DNA of 64,000 nt from Datisca glomerata (Eukaryota; Streptophyta; Magnoliopsida; Cucurbitales; Datiscaceae). Made by a program: the position numbers and the translations under genes. Positions 1 to 12,122 of the stretch are shown in pieces; the first letter of the stretch is position 1, and every line of letters starts with the position of its first letter. The notes under the pieces were generated by a model. That model saw nothing but the letters and a program-made list of their open reading frames with translations, made no database searches and was not told the DNA's origin. The stretch spans positions 1,295,194 to 1,359,193 of the forward strand of contig QANY01013583.1 of the NCBI GenBank assembly GCA_003255025.1. Reading direction: 5' to 3'.

Positions 1-724
1 ACATGTGTTATCTGCGTGCTATGTTAAGCCATGTCATGATCGAGTACGTTACTTTATTTTATTTATGTTATATGTCAAGTTCAATTATGTTATGTCATGA
101 TCAAGTACGTTACTTTATCGCATTTATGTTATATGTCAAGTTCAGTTATGTTATGTCATGATTGCATTTATGACGTGTGAATGTATGTTATTATGTGAGT
201 TTGTTTACTGAGTATTTTAAAATACTCATTCCCCCCACAGTTATTTATGATGCATGTGGTGATGGCGAGCAGCATGAGTGAGACACTGCCATAACCAATT
301 AGATCAGATGAATTTATGTCTTCAGTTTATGATTTGATTAAAAACTTAGGAAAATGTTTTCTGTTAAACTTGGTTATTCAAGTAGTTTATTTTACGATAC
401 GATTTTCTACGAATTATGATGAGTGAAAGTTTCATGGTTTATGAATTTCAAGTTTTGACGTTATTTCAGAATTTAATTCAGTTTTTCGAGGTTTTATTAA
501 TTATGCATTTAAGACACTTTATCGCTTCCGCTATTTTATGATTAAGATTCTGATTATGGATAAGTTTAATGCTTCCGCTATTTAAGGTCAGGATTTTTCC
601 CATCATGGTAAATTAGTAATTTTCAATTTGGGAATTTTACCAAAATTAGGGTTTGTTTCGAATTGGAGATTTCAAAATCGTGAAATTACACGTATATTTA
701 ACCCTCGGGGATCGGGGCGTCACA
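1..724 (+). mobile_element. Probable LTR fragment, gypsy-like
   Basis: This stretch has no coding capacity. It contains a 61-bp tandem repeat, a short perfect palindrome (gagtattttaaaatactc, about 211-228), and ends near 722 with a 'ggggatcggggcgtcaca' type sequence that resembles the 3' end of plant Ty3/gypsy LTRs. There is no paired LTR in the window and no recognisable primer site after it. It could instead be ordinary intergenic DNA; the call rests on general appearance only. Confidence 0.35.
31..165. repeat. 61-bp tandem repeat, about 2.2 copies
   Basis: The block starting atgtcatgat at 31 recurs at 92 and again, truncated, at 153. The two full units differ at only a few positions, for example tcgagtacg versus tcaagtacg. 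Confidence 0.8.
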
Positions 725-1065
725 CTTGGGTTGTTCATAATTAGAACCACAAAAACAACACTGCCGAACCATGTAAATTGGCAAAACGTTACCCCTAGAT
801 ATTATCAAATATCTGTAGCAAAAACAACAGCTGCCCAACCAAGTAAAATGGCAAGAAAGAGGATATTGAAAGAGTTAAAATTGACATGCACTTTGACCCA
901 TTCAAGCATGTGAGATGATTATTTGGCTCGAATCGACAATCTTCATAAGAGAAAAGGTTTATAACTTTTTAATTATTTCCCTTGACCCTCATTGGGTTTT
1001 TATTCTATTTTTTGAACTTGCTATTCCGCTGCCTAATCATGTAATTTATTGAATATAAATAACTG
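725..1065. other. No gene recognised
   Basis: This interval lies just upstream of the hAT remnant and could be its eroded upstream coding part. The short open frame at 653-913 (+) resembles nothing I know. A short motif around 'aaaacaaca ctgcc' recurs in changed form at about 747-840. Confidence 0.4.
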
Positions 1066-1068
1066 ATT

Positions 1069-1776
1069 GGCGGGATTCTTATGGAGATGAGTATCCCGAA
1101 TTGAAAAGATTTGTAATTAGAATATTGAGTTTATTTTGTAGCTCTCCAGGATGTGAAAGAAATTGGAGTGCATTTAGGATGGTAAAGTACACTTGGTTTT
1201 GATTTATTTGGTTGTTTATTTTTACATTAATTATTTTTTTAAGTTACAATATATTAAGTTTCTAAAACTATAGGTCCACTCAAAGAGGTGGAACCGATTA
1301 CCCCAAAAGAAGATGAATGATTTGGTGTTTGTCATGTACAATTTTTGAAGTTACAAAAGAACAATTAAGAAGAGATAGTACATCTTGCAAGTTTGTTTTG
1401 ATAAAATCTCTTCAGATGATAAATGGATAACAGAATAAGAGGATCCAGTTCTTCCATAACCATGCAAATGGTTTGATATTCTTGATAGAGCTGTTGGAAA
1501 AGAAATATGTGATAGTGATGATAATGAGGATGAAAATGTCATTGCAAGTGTAGTGGGATCATGTAAGCTTTTTTGAATATTCATAAGCATTTAGTTTAAG
1601 GACTTTATTTAATGAAATATATAAAATCATTTTTATATGTACATTATACAGGCGATGAGATATTTGAAAACTTTAAGAAAACAAAAGACGTGGAACTTCA
1701 TGAAGTTAGTGATAGTGATGATCTTGGGAAGGACATTGATGATTTTTTTATGATGAATGACTCCATTAAGTCATAA
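1069..1776 (+). pseudogene. hAT transposase 3' remnant (dimerisation domain)
   Basis: This is the C-terminal end of a plant hAT-family transposase. The frame from about 1074 reads RDSYGDEYPELKRF, then VIRILSLFCSSPGCERNWSA, the conserved C-terminal dimerisation motif that holds hAT transposases together as oligomers. An intron with GT at 1182 and AG at 1273 follows, then HSKRWNRLPQKKMNDLVFV, the second conserved block. Past about 1350 the frame is broken, but acidic Asp/Glu/Ser-rich coding can be traced to about 1776, as in the tail of these proteins. No N-terminal BED zinc finger or DDE catalytic core was found, and no terminal inverted repeats were identified. It is a dead fragment; the family call is good because two motifs occur in order. 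Confidence 0.8.
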
Positions 1777-2085
1777 CTGACTAATTATCTGCATTTTAAT
1801 CTTGTTGTTTGAAAACTTATAAGTTTGGGATCAAGTTTGAGTTAACTATTTTGAGACATTATATATTTTATTTTTAGACATTTATAAAGTAGTGTAAAAC
1901 TTATTTTTATTGTTTGATTTTAGTTAGAAATTGTTGTTAATTTGTTATTTTAATGACCTCTGTTTTTTTAATATTTTAATTGTTAATATATAATAGGATC
2001 TTATGATCCTCGTTCTAATCCAACGATCCGATCCGCAAGACTCCTCTATCAATATGAGTCAAAAATTAGATCCTGACAACTTTGG
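1777..2085. other. AT-rich noncoding DNA
   Basis: I see no coding signal or known repeat here. It separates the hAT remnant from the copia 3' fragment. Confidence 0.5.
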
Positions 2086-3116
2086 TTGAGATATCTAAAA
2101 GGCACAACTTCAGAAGGATTGACTCTAGAACCTTCACTTGAACTTTCCTTAAAAGCCCATTCAGACTCAGATTGGACAGTGATCATAGTGACAGAAAGTC
2201 AACAGGAGCTTATGTGATCTTCCTGGAGGTAATCTCATGTCATGATCTTCTAAGAAACAACAAATAGTCTCAAGATCTATCATACACAGTGAATACAAGG
2301 CACTTGCTAATGCTGCATCTGAGTTACAATGGTTTAAGAGTCTTTTAATTGAACTTGGACTTTTCTGTACACAACCACGCCCATCATTTGGTATGATAAC
2401 ATAAGTGCTTTAGAACTAGCTTCAAATCTTGTTCTTCATGCCAGAACAAAATATATGATGCTTGATGTCTACTTTATCAAAGATAAGGTCCAACAAAACA
2501 AGCTAGCAGTCAGGTTTGTTCCTTCAGCAGACCTACTTAGTCCATTTATCCATCAACCCACTCTCACTCATTATCAGACTTGCAAAAGCCTGTTGTGATA
2601 TCTAAAAAGCACAATTTTAAAAGGATTGACTCTACAACATTCACCTCAACTTTCCTTAGAAGCCTATTCAAACTCATATTGAACTAGCGATCACAGTGAC
2701 AAAAAATCAACAAGAGCTTATGTGATCTTCCTAGATGGTAATCTCATGTCATGGTCTTTTAAGAAACAACCAATATTCTCAAGATCTAGCACAAAAAGTG
2801 AATACAAGGCAGTTGCTAATATTGCATATGAGTTATAATGGTTTAAGAGTATTTTATTTGGACTGTGTTTTATTTGAACTTTGACTTTTTTGACACTACC
2901 ACCCTCCATTGGTATGATACTAGAAGTACTTTAACACTAGCTTCAAATCTTCTTCTTCATGCTAGAACAAAAAATGTGGAGCTTGATGTCCATTTTATCA
3001 GACATAAGGTCCAACAAAATCAGCTATAGTTGTTCCTTCAGTAGACAAATTGGCAGACCTACTTACTAAACCTCTCTTTACTCCATGTTTTAACTATCTC
3101 AGGAACAAGTTTTAGC
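2086..3116 (+). pseudogene. Ty1/copia RNase H tail, tandemly duplicated
   Basis: Two head-to-tail copies of the C-terminal RNase H part of a copia polyprotein lie about 508 bp apart, starting at ttgagatatc (2086) and ttgtgatatc (2594). Both carry the segment reading like FLGGNLMS, then SSKKQQIVSRS and a SEYKALANAASELQW block, followed by the 'ADLLTKP' region near the end. Both contain stops and frameshifts. The second copy runs on into a polypurine tract and LTR, so it is the original 3' end and the first is a partial duplicate. Gag, integrase and reverse transcriptase are absent upstream. Confidence 0.75.
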
Positions 3117-3135
3117 TCAAAACCTCACTCTTGAG

Positions 3136-3146
3136 CTTGAGGGGGA
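3136..3146 (+). other. Polypurine tract of copia element
   Basis: The sequence gcttgagggggac follows the end of the RNase H remnant and sits immediately before an LTR-like sequence, as expected for the plus-strand priming site. Confidence 0.65.
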
Positions 3147-3520
3147 CGTCAAGGTATCACCTCAACATGTCAAGGATCCTACTAAACATGTCAAGGCACC
3201 AATTCAACATGTCAAGGAGGACTACCTTTTGAACACTTTAGGAGAAGACACTTAGACAATTCGACAAGATTCCAATATTGTCAAATTGATACTAGCTAAT
3301 TGTTTTAATGATCTTCAATTCTGTTAGTAAGCTCGTCCTTGTAACTAAGTGTATAACCAATCATGTAAGAGCGCCATTGAGAGAGTTTAAATACTAATGA
3401 GAATGCACTTCCTCAATAATGAATTCAAAATGAGAGATTCTTGATCGAGTTCTTCTATCTTCTTGCTGTCAAACTTAATTCTCTTCTCTTTCTATATTCT
3501 GTTTCTTTATTCTTTCAGCA
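3147..3520 (+). repeat. Copia 3' LTR (degenerate)
   Basis: It begins directly after the polypurine tract (cgtcaagg, probably an altered tgtcaagg) and appears to end in ttcagca. Its first 80 bases contain four spaced copies of a tgtcaagg-type motif. A tttaaata box lies near 3389, followed by a pyrimidine-rich 3' end typical of copia LTRs. No matching 5' LTR is present in the window. Confidence 0.55.
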
Positions 3521-3634
3521 ATAAAAGAGACAAGCTAAGATAAGAGGAAGAAAATCAATAATTTACATTAGACAAATTAAATATATCTACAAAAATACTA
3601 GCTAGCTAATTAATTAATAGATAAAGTAATTAGT

Positions 3635-5597
3635 CTAAATGTACAGATTAACCCAATCCATCGCAGGAATAATATAATTATTTTCTTGCATATAAAAGAC
3701 ATTTTCATATCCCTCCACGCCAAATTCCCCTAAAAATGGAGGTTCCATTGCATTTATAGAGATGGAGGAGGTTGGACTGTTGCTTGTAGCTCCATTATCC
3801 GTTGTCTCTGATAGCCTTTGGATCTCCTTCTCTGCTTCCAACAGCTGCTCCTTCAACCTCAATATCTATAAGCAATTAACAAAAGCTCTCAATATATCGA
3901 GTAGTTAAAGATTTTATAAAATTCTAGAATAATATGAAGCAACACTACAAGTGAGTTTGGAGGCCTTTCTCTTCATAAGCGCTTTATAACATTAAAAATA
4001 TGGCCGTTGTTCATTATTTTTAACACTTTGGATGCACAAAATTGTTCCAAATTATTATCAAAAGACTCATTTAATAATTATTATTTAAGACAGCAATTTC
4101 ATGTACCTAAACCTGCTTCTAAACAAACACACTGAATCACGTGATGATTTTGAGAGAGGAGAATAATATTTGTCACGTGCTGCATGCATGTCTCTCCCAA
4201 TAGGAAAATGCCAGTTTGCAAAACACAACACCGACTACCTTAAAGAACATGGTACGGATCGTTCGAATACTTAGTACTTTGTTTAGCTGCCGAATGAGGG
4301 GGCCGCAGTAGCCAGTTAGCTTTAACTTTAAAAAAAATCATGCTTTTACTCTTCTTTTTATTTTAATTATTTTGCAGATGAGATGAGACCAACAAGGTGG
4401 TGGAGGCATTCTTCGAGCCAAGAGCTTATGCACGTTCAAATATGGTGGGTCAGGTTGTCTTTTTCTTCTCAATTAATAAATAAATTTTTAAGAAAATATA
4501 CTTTAATTTGCTTTAATTTCTACCCCAAAAAATGTATTCCAAAAGCCAACATACATTTTTTTAATTCTATTTCATCACATTATCGGTAAACATTTATATT
4601 AAGGAGTCACATGGATTTAATTTAAAAGGTAAACAAACTTATTTACAGAGAGAAAAAGAGAAACAAACCTCTGATTCAAGGTGGGATTTCTCAACAACAA
4701 CAGATTCATGAGACTTTTTCAAACAGGAATACTCTTCCTCTAATTTCTTGCTCTTCCAACGAGCCCTTCGGTTTTGAAACCAAACAGCGACTTGACGCGG
4801 ATCGAGACCGAGTTCTGATGCCAACCGATCTTTCCTTTCTGACTCCAGTTTGTGTTCATTTCCAAAGTTCATTTCTAGAAGATTCACTTGCTCCTCGCTT
4901 AGCTTCCTCTTCTTTAGCCCATTTGTTCCACTCTCTCCTGCTTTGCTCTTCTTACGTCTTCGTCTCGGTTTCGTCACTCCGACACCTAACCAGCGTTGTA
5001 TATCCGTGTGTTTGTTAGTCGAATAATTTATTCAGTACTGAAAACATGGCATTCTTCTAACATTTTATTAGTTATTGTTAAGAAAATAAGTATTATTTAT
5101 TTTTGTGAATGTTAAAGGTTTTAATTTTTATACGTCTGACAATAAATGTGTACTTTTCAAAATTTAATAACATACCAAAACAAAATTATATTGAACATTT
5201 TCACGTTATTAATACTTAAAAAAACCTATACTAATAATATATACTACTGCAACAAATGTTTTCACATGGTTAGACTTTTATTTACTTTTACTGTTTTCTA
5301 AACAAATCATTTTTGAATCACAAATAAGATGTGGCGAGAAACTAACTCTCATGTGTGGTCTCGGTCATTATCATTTTCCCAATTTTAATTGAATTTTGTA
5401 TTTTTATCGCAAAAAAAAATATAAATTTCCCTAATTAACGTTGTTGAAAACAAAATGAAAAGTGAAAAGAAAAGGCATGAGATGAGAAGAAGCTGTTGCT
5501 TTTGGTTATACAAACCTTGTTGGGTTGCCATTTGGGTGTAAACTCCAGGGTAAAGCTGAGAGATGAGTACTCTCTGATCTTCATCTTGATGATTCAT
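3635..5597 (-). CDS. HD-Zip class I transcription factor, ATHB-21/-40/-53-like
   Basis: A homeodomain-leucine zipper protein of class I, which would act in the nucleus and bind pseudopalindromic CAAT(A/T)ATTG-type sites as a dimer. Three exons give 209 residues: 5597-5516, 4985-4669 and 3865-3635. Introns are 5515-4986 and 4668-3866, both GT...AG, with codon phases joining exactly. The start [20 protein letters not shown] matches the N-terminus of the ATHB-21/-40/-53 clade. A basic run, PRRRRKKSK, is at 33-42. The homeodomain spans about 50-106, with helix 3 reading [13 protein letters not shown]. The zipper heptads are L109, L116, V123, L130, L137, A144 and L151. The C-terminus ends MDWVNLYI, as in this clade. 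Arabidopsis members are of similar length and are linked to ABA and dormancy control; that role is inferred only. No disruption is visible. Confidence 0.95.
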
Positions 5598-5670
5598 TCT
5601 CTCTCTCTAGAACAAATAGTAGAACTTGTTAAAAGGGCTAAATGTTGGAGAGATAAAAACAGGGTGGGTC

Positions 5671-5679
5671 TTATTTATA
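5671..5679 (-). promoter_or_regulatory. TATA box of the HD-Zip gene
   Basis: On the minus strand the sequence reads ctataaataag about 75 bases upstream of the HD-Zip ATG. This leaves room for a short 5' UTR that ends in a CT/GA run (tctagagagagagaatg). Confidence 0.65.
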
Positions 5680-8077
5680 GAGGAAAATGATATCTCTAAC
5701 TCTCCCACATTTTTTTATTCCGAAAAGAAAGGATTAATGGAAAATGCTTCTCAAGTTTGTATAAAATTACAGTTATGTCATTTTTTTTACTTGTGGATAT
5801 GACAAATTTGCTTGACCATATCTAAAAGGACCAACCTTATGCTCTGCTTCGAAGTCTTACAACCCCACTTAATTTAAAAGTTAAGTTGAGAATTGAGTAT
5901 TCCTTTAAATTTATATTCTCAGCTCAATTTTTTTTCTCAGTTGACGTAAGATTATTTTTTCAATACTCTCCGTCATGTGCAGACTGATCTTTTACCTAAT
6001 TTTTAACAAATGTAAATGTAATACGAGTCTAATCCTACTTAAGTTTGCTTCTAATAACATGCTAAAAATTGAGAGTTGTAAATTTATATTTTTTATCCAA
6101 TATTTCTTATGAATATGGATAGAACTTCCTTAAGTAGGTAATTAGGGGATGGAAGAGTGAGGACGGCGATTAAATAATTATTGCGTGAACAAGTGAGCTA
6201 CTAAAGAGCAGTGACTCAACTAGGGTTTGGATCCCAAACCTGACCACCTCGAAATTGAAAAAATAAAAAAGCAATATCGTACGACTGACCTCTGGATTTG
6301 GAAAATGCTAGTCACCTTTTGTTGTCCAATCAAATACTGTTCACATTTTCAATGTATTAGCCAATTAAGCCCCGACTCTTTGGCTTAGCATCCCATGCGT
6401 GGCTCGAGATGGGTGAATTGGTAATACCCATTTCTCATTTTTCTGTTTGTTTAATGAGAAAATTAATTTTCTTTTGGGAGAAAAGAGAGAAGCATGGAAA
6501 ACGAGATGAAACTTTGTTGGAGCGATTTGGAACCAAATAGAAATGTCGTCATTGTTGACGTGTTTGTGGACAAAACCTTGGATTTACTTTTATAATAATT
6601 TGTTTTAGTATTAAATTGAATTAATACTTCTAGTGAAAGTTATTTCTGAAGTAATATGTATTAAGAAGTTCATCACTCGGATTCTTTTTACTAATTCAAG
6701 TCAGCAAGATTATCTAGCTATAGTGGAAGTTATAACCTAAGGCGAGTTATTTTTACAAAGTTAAATATTATAGGGGATAGGAATTCGTCTCTGACCTGAA
6801 CCACATATAATTGACCTTATAAATATGAAAATTTAATTAATCTCGTGTCAAACCTTATCACCTCTCAGAGAGTTTCTTAGTTTAACTTTAAGTTAATTTG
6901 GTTATAACATCCTAGACATAATGTGTGACGCGATGTAAAGTGGTAAAGAAAAATACATAATGTTAAAGTTTAGGGCATAACTCATAGTAAAAAATTAATT
7001 TATGAGTTAATGGTTGTTTAAACTTGTATTCTCTCAACTAAAAAATTATTCTCAATCGACGTGAGATCATCTTCTCAATAGCGGATGTCATGTGTAGGCC
7101 GGTCATTTGCCTAGTCCTTCTAGCGGGGAAAGGTACATGGCTTAGTTGAGATTTTTGTTGCCTCTCAAGTTCATTATTCAAATCCTCTTTGGTACAAATA
7201 ATTTCTTGAGGTGATTGCCTTTGTTGTTCATGTCAATAATTTATCGAGAACTTCTTAGAATGTATGGTGCATGAGTCACCAAGACGTGAGTATAAGCTGA
7301 TCTAGCCATAGTTATAAAAAAATAAAGTAGTTATGGAGTAGGTAAATTTTGTGGCATTGAATCTTTTGATTTAGATGAGATAGAGAGTGATATTACTTGA
7401 AATGGGAGAGACAAAATTGAAGTAAATATCTTGCACCTTTTTCATTCTTATGGTTTTTTCAGATTCCTTTATATGGTGAATTATATTTTGAGTTTTCATG
7501 CAAAAGACTGCAATATTTTGTCTTTTTTTGCTCCATGTTCATGCATTCGACTGATAAATGGATGAAAAAGTTTATCTAAATGGACCTAATAAAATGGGAA
7601 ATACGTGTCGAGAACTTGACCAAACTTTACTGGAAAATTAGGGACAAGAAAGACAACAGCCTACATTTTTTCCTTTCCTCCTCCAAACCCACAAAGGAAA
7701 ATGAAATCAATGAAGACTGGACCAGGAAGAAAATTTGAATAACAGAAATTGAAAGAAGAAAAATAAATGATAGGGACTACACAAAGGCACTCTTTTTTTA
7801 AACATGTAGTTTGGTAGGAGCTCGTTCATGACTTCTCATGACGAGTCAACACTGATAAAATCAAAATAAAAATTAACTTTACCGATACATCGAGTGTGCA
7901 TGAGTAAGTCGATTTATCCAAATGCCGTCACTCTAATCTATCAAATTTCATACTCTACCTACCTTTATTTACATACATTTTGATAAAAAAAACATCATCA
8001 CTTATGAGGTGATTTGGGAATCCAAAAACTTAGGATATCGGTAACATTTTAATACTCTTGGGATGTGACCTATCAAT
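5680..8077. other. Noncoding upstream region of the HD-Zip gene
   Basis: I find no gene in these 2.4 kb. Two diverged copies of one sequence occur at about 5925-6000 and 7035-7110, sharing ctca..gacgt.agat.at..t.tcaata and gtcatgtg.ag, so part of this interval is an old dispersed repeat. Being upstream of a divergent-free HD-Zip gene, it probably also contains that gene's regulatory DNA, but I cannot point to specific sites. Confidence 0.5.
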
Positions 8078-8240
8078 TAGGGGAGTGTACAAATTGACTA
8101 AATCGATCAAATTGAATTAGACTGAACTGAAAATGATAAGTTTGATCGATTTTTTAGCTTACTATGATCCACTTTCGGTGTAGGATTTAAAAAAAAAATC
8201 TTCGGTCAATTTGTCTGCATCCTACCGTTCATCCTCCCCA
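8078..8240. mobile_element. Possible small MITE with imperfect inverted ends
   Basis: The left end taggggagtgtacaaattga is roughly the inverse of the right end (tcaatttgtc ... catcctcccca). The right arm carries about 19 extra bases. The interior alternates gatcgatt/aatcgatc-like segments. This is the look of the short hAT-type MITEs found in many plants, but the ends match imperfectly and no target duplication is clear. Confidence 0.35.
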
Positions 8241-8246
8241 TATATA

Positions 8247-8497
8247 TGATAGATAGCATCAATATATTGTACTCAGTAGCTTATGTTGTACTTGACAGTT
8301 TATATTAGAGTTGGTTATAATCTGTTAGTAGTTCAACAATGAGACTTACACTCTTGCTATAAATATAGCAAGTATCACTTATGTAGCTTAATGAAATGTA
8401 TCAGTTCAAACACATTCAATACAGTTTGTATATTTCTCATCTCCACTTCTCCTACCTTCTTTCTCTTCAAAAACATATCTTCATATACCTTTCTACA
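8247..8497 (+). repeat. 5' LTR of the 8.2-13.6 kb copia element
   Basis: Starts tgatag and ends tctaca, 251 bp. It matches 13376-13644 along its whole length, including the shared block gtactcagtagcttatgttg. A TATA-like ctataaatatag lies near 8358. Confidence 0.85.
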
Positions 8498-8509
8498 TGG
8501 TATCAGAGC
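8498..8509 (+). promoter_or_regulatory. Primer binding site, initiator-Met tRNA
   Basis: tggtatcagagc follows the 5' LTR directly. It is the usual minus-strand primer site of plant copia elements. Confidence 0.9.
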
Positions 8510-8589
8510 TTCCAAAAGGCACACGTCTACCATAAATAGCTGCTCAAATCAATTCTTAGCCAAATTCTATACCACTCTTTCTTTTATCC

Positions 8590-10630
8590 TACATATGTAA
8601 CATGGTTTCCATTAGGTTAGATTCCAACAAATTTATACTATGAAAATATCAGATTTCTGCTATCTTAAAGGCTCATTCACTATTTGAACCCGTGGATGGA
8701 TCCTCCATGTGCCCTGAAAAACTTTTGACAAATGATAAAGGTGACATGTGAATCCAAAATTTCAATCTTGGATTTCCCAAGATCAAGTATTGATGACCCT
8801 TATCAATGCTACACTTTCCTCATTAGCACTTTCTTATGTTGTTGGCTGCCAAACCTTTCAAGAAGTGTGGCGATCTTTAGAGAGACATTTTTCTTTATCA
8901 TCAAGATCCAATTTTCTCTAGTTAAAGGCAAACATGCAATAAATCTTCAAGAAAGTCAATGAGTCAATTGAATCTTATATTCAGAGAATCAAGGAAGCTA
9001 AAGATAAGCTATCAGTAATAACTGTCAACATTAATGATTAAAAGATATACTTTTGTACACCCTAAGTGTATTACCATCTGATTATGCAACATTTTACTTC
9101 TATCAAGACCATAGACTATTCATCTTGAAGAGCTACTTGTTCTTCTCAAGGTTGAAGAACAAGTAATCTCAGATCAGAACAAGAAAAATGACACACATAT
9201 GCATATCATGGCAATGTATGCTTATCAGTTTAATAAATAAGGTTTTAACAGTAGAGGTAGAGGTAACAAAGGCAGAGTTGGAAGGTTTAACTCATCAAGA
9301 TTCAATTCTAGAAGAGGTAATATGAGTCTACTTTAGTAAAATTCTTTTAATTTTGAAGATACCAATGCTTTCTCATCTATTATTGCTCAAAGAAGTGACA
9401 ATTTGTCAAAACTTGTTTACCTAATTTGTAATAAACCTGGTCATGGGGCTCTAGATTTCCACAATATGATGAACTACTAATATCAGAGCAGCCATCCTCT
9501 TGAACAATTAGATGCAATGGCTTCCATGTACAGTACTCAAGCCTCTACAGAAAATTCTACAGCCTGGTATTCATATACTGGATGCAATGCACTCCTCACA
9601 TCTGAATTTGCCAATTTGATTTTATCTGATACACATAATGGAGAGGACATTATGGTAGTAGGTAATGGGAAACCACTTATAATTTCGTATTTAGGTTGTG
9701 ATAACCTAAACACTTCTTTTCACAACTTTGTTTTAAATAAAAATCTTTATGTTCCTAAACATTACCTTTAGAACTTGTACACGATGATGTTTGGGGTCTT
9801 ACTCCAACATCATCCATTGATGATTACAAGTATTATATGTCTTTCATAGATAATACAAGTAAATATACATGGATCTTTCTTATGTTTCATAAATTTGATG
9901 TCTTTATAATCTTTGAGAAATTTCTACCCTTTATTAAAAATCTACTCTCCACCAAACTAAAAGGTCTGAAGGATAAACGGTGGATGAGAGTCAACAAGTC
10001 TTTTGATAATTTTCTTTCCTCAAAGCTTATTTCTCATAATCTTTCTTATCCATACACACCATAATATAATGGTGTTACTGAGAGAAGGAATAAGCATGTT
10101 GTTGAAACTGCCTATATAACTCTCATGATTAAGGCCTCTATTCCTCTTGAGTTATAGTTCCGTGCATTTTCCATTGCAACCTTTCTAATAAATAGGTTGT
10201 CTTATGCTAGTCTTGATAATAAATTCCTTTTGAAAAACTCTTTGGACATATGCAAGATTATAATGTCTTAAAGGTATATGGTTGTTCTTATTACCCTCCT
10301 AAAACCATACACAACTTATAAACTCCAAGCTAAATCATCTCAATATGTCTTCCTTGGTTATTCTCTTAAGTCTAAAGGTTATATCAGTTACAATATTGCT
10401 TCAAAGACATTTATAACATCTAGGCATGTCATATTTGTGAAGAGACTTTTCCTTTTGCATCATCTGCATTGTCCACTAATTCATGCACAAATAGATCTTC
10501 TTTTTCTCCTTCTACTTACTATCCTCCCTTTTCTTTACTTCTACCAAACTTGAATCAGTCACATATTATAACACAAATTAATCCTACTAATGTAAGAACT
10601 ATTGACTTGCATCCTTCCTCTAGTCCAGGT
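8590..10630 (+). pseudogene. Copia gag, protease and integrase remnants
   Basis: Gag is broken by several stops. Near 9415-9470 an eroded zinc knuckle is seen (ICNKPGHG then ALDFHNMMNY, with the first and last cysteine lost). The protease-like block begins WYSYTGCNALLTSE near 9565, where the catalytic DSGA-type motif has decayed. The integrase core follows with DDVWG and a FIDNTSKYTWIF block (about 9780-9890), then an NGVTERRNKHVVETA segment near 10067 and a C-terminal part running to about 10620. The reading frame changes several times. Nothing here could make a working protein. Confidence 0.75.
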
Positions 10631-11640
10631 GTGGGTGGAAAAATGTTACCGAATCGAAAACGATTGGTTCGTTCGGTTACATAATTTCTCTCGGTTCAGT
10701 TCACAAATTTATGAGTTTTTAAATTGAACCGAATCAAAAATTATATACAAAATTACATCGTTTTATATCCATATGTCGTTATACTATGTCATTTTGACTC
10801 TCTACCCCAATGTATGTTGGAATAGCGGCGCGTGCCGCGGAAGCACGCATTTTTTTAATGTTTTTTTAACTTTAATTGAAATAATTACAGCGCCACAATA
10901 TCCAAAATAAAAACTTTTATTGAAAACTCTTTTCAATCGGATCCATTATATATATATTAAATCGAAGATGTACATGGATATATAATATATACCTCTTATA
11001 GTCTAATCAAACGTAGTCACAAACCAACGATCTTCCGTTCCAACGAACAACGAACTTTGAGATCCACACCAAGATCTTCTAAGTCAATCTTCAAGCACAC
11101 TAGAACGTGTGTGGGCATGTAGAATATAGCAAAAACACTTTTCTGTCCTGGGTGTACTCAACACATGAGATCTAGAAATTTTCGGAGAATGAATAATTTT
11201 GTGACTAATTTCTGAGAGAATACAATATTATTCTCACAGAGTTTTTTGATTAACTTTTTAATTTCAGAGAGTTTTATCCTGATAGCAACTGTGTTTTACC
11301 GCACAAAATCCAGCACTGAGACCAATATATTAATATCTATATATATATATATTTTCTAGGCACCCCAGATTTTTAGGGATATATACAAAATAATAAACCT
11401 TAACCTCTTATTAGCACAAAACTCACAAGATCTAATAAATAAATAACTGACCACCCAAATATACCACTCCAAAACCTCTTATACTTATTTACCCCTAAAA
11501 ATAGAAAAGCGAACAGATTTCTTGAGTGAAGAAAAGGAAGAGAAATAGATGGATCATGGCTTCTCTGTAAGAGATGTTCACCTTCGTGACAAAGAGGCTA
11601 TGTAGTGACTATGGCAATCGAGGACGAGGTGAGCACGAGA
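10631..11640 (+). mobile_element. Inserted LTR-like sequence inside the copia element
   Basis: The copia coding trace stops near 10630 and unrelated AT-rich sequence follows. A segment starting tgttggaatagcggc at 10815 looks like an LTR start. Its later part (about 11090-11200: gtgtgggcatg..., caacacatgaga) resembles the LTR-like units at 50.4-52.3 kb in the same orientation. The right boundary is not clear. The first 180 bases hold accgaatc/ggttcggtt motifs of MITE type. Confidence 0.35.
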
Positions 11641-11644
11641 CAAC

Positions 11645-12072
11645 CACTACAGGAAAAATGATATTTCGTGATGGTTTAACGGCAGCGATTGCTACAACCG
11701 TCGTAAAAAAAATGCAGTAAAAGTTTTACCGGTGATTTTTAAAAACCGCCACTAAGTACTGTACTGTTGGCGGCGGTTTCGACAAAATCACCACTATATC
11801 TAGGAACAATAAATAAAAAATAAATAGAAAAGTAATAAAATAGAAGGAATAATACTTTGCGTTTGGGGGTTTTGATCTAATTAAAAATGTTTTTTGATGC
11901 CTTCATTTTAATTTTATAATCTTTTACTCAATACTCAAGTTGTATATAAAATTTTAGTTCTTTTGCATGTCAAAGAATTTCATAAGCTTATACACATACA
12001 TACAGTCACATTTATGTAGTAAATATCTTCATAACTCTAACTCCTCCTTATTCTAATACTGCAAGGTCATTG

Positions 12073-12122
<50 letters not shown>

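Noticed and set aside
4383..5018. Plus-strand frames overlapping the HD-Zip gene
   Set aside because: They lie over intron 2 and exon 2 on the opposite strand and have no similarity to known proteins.
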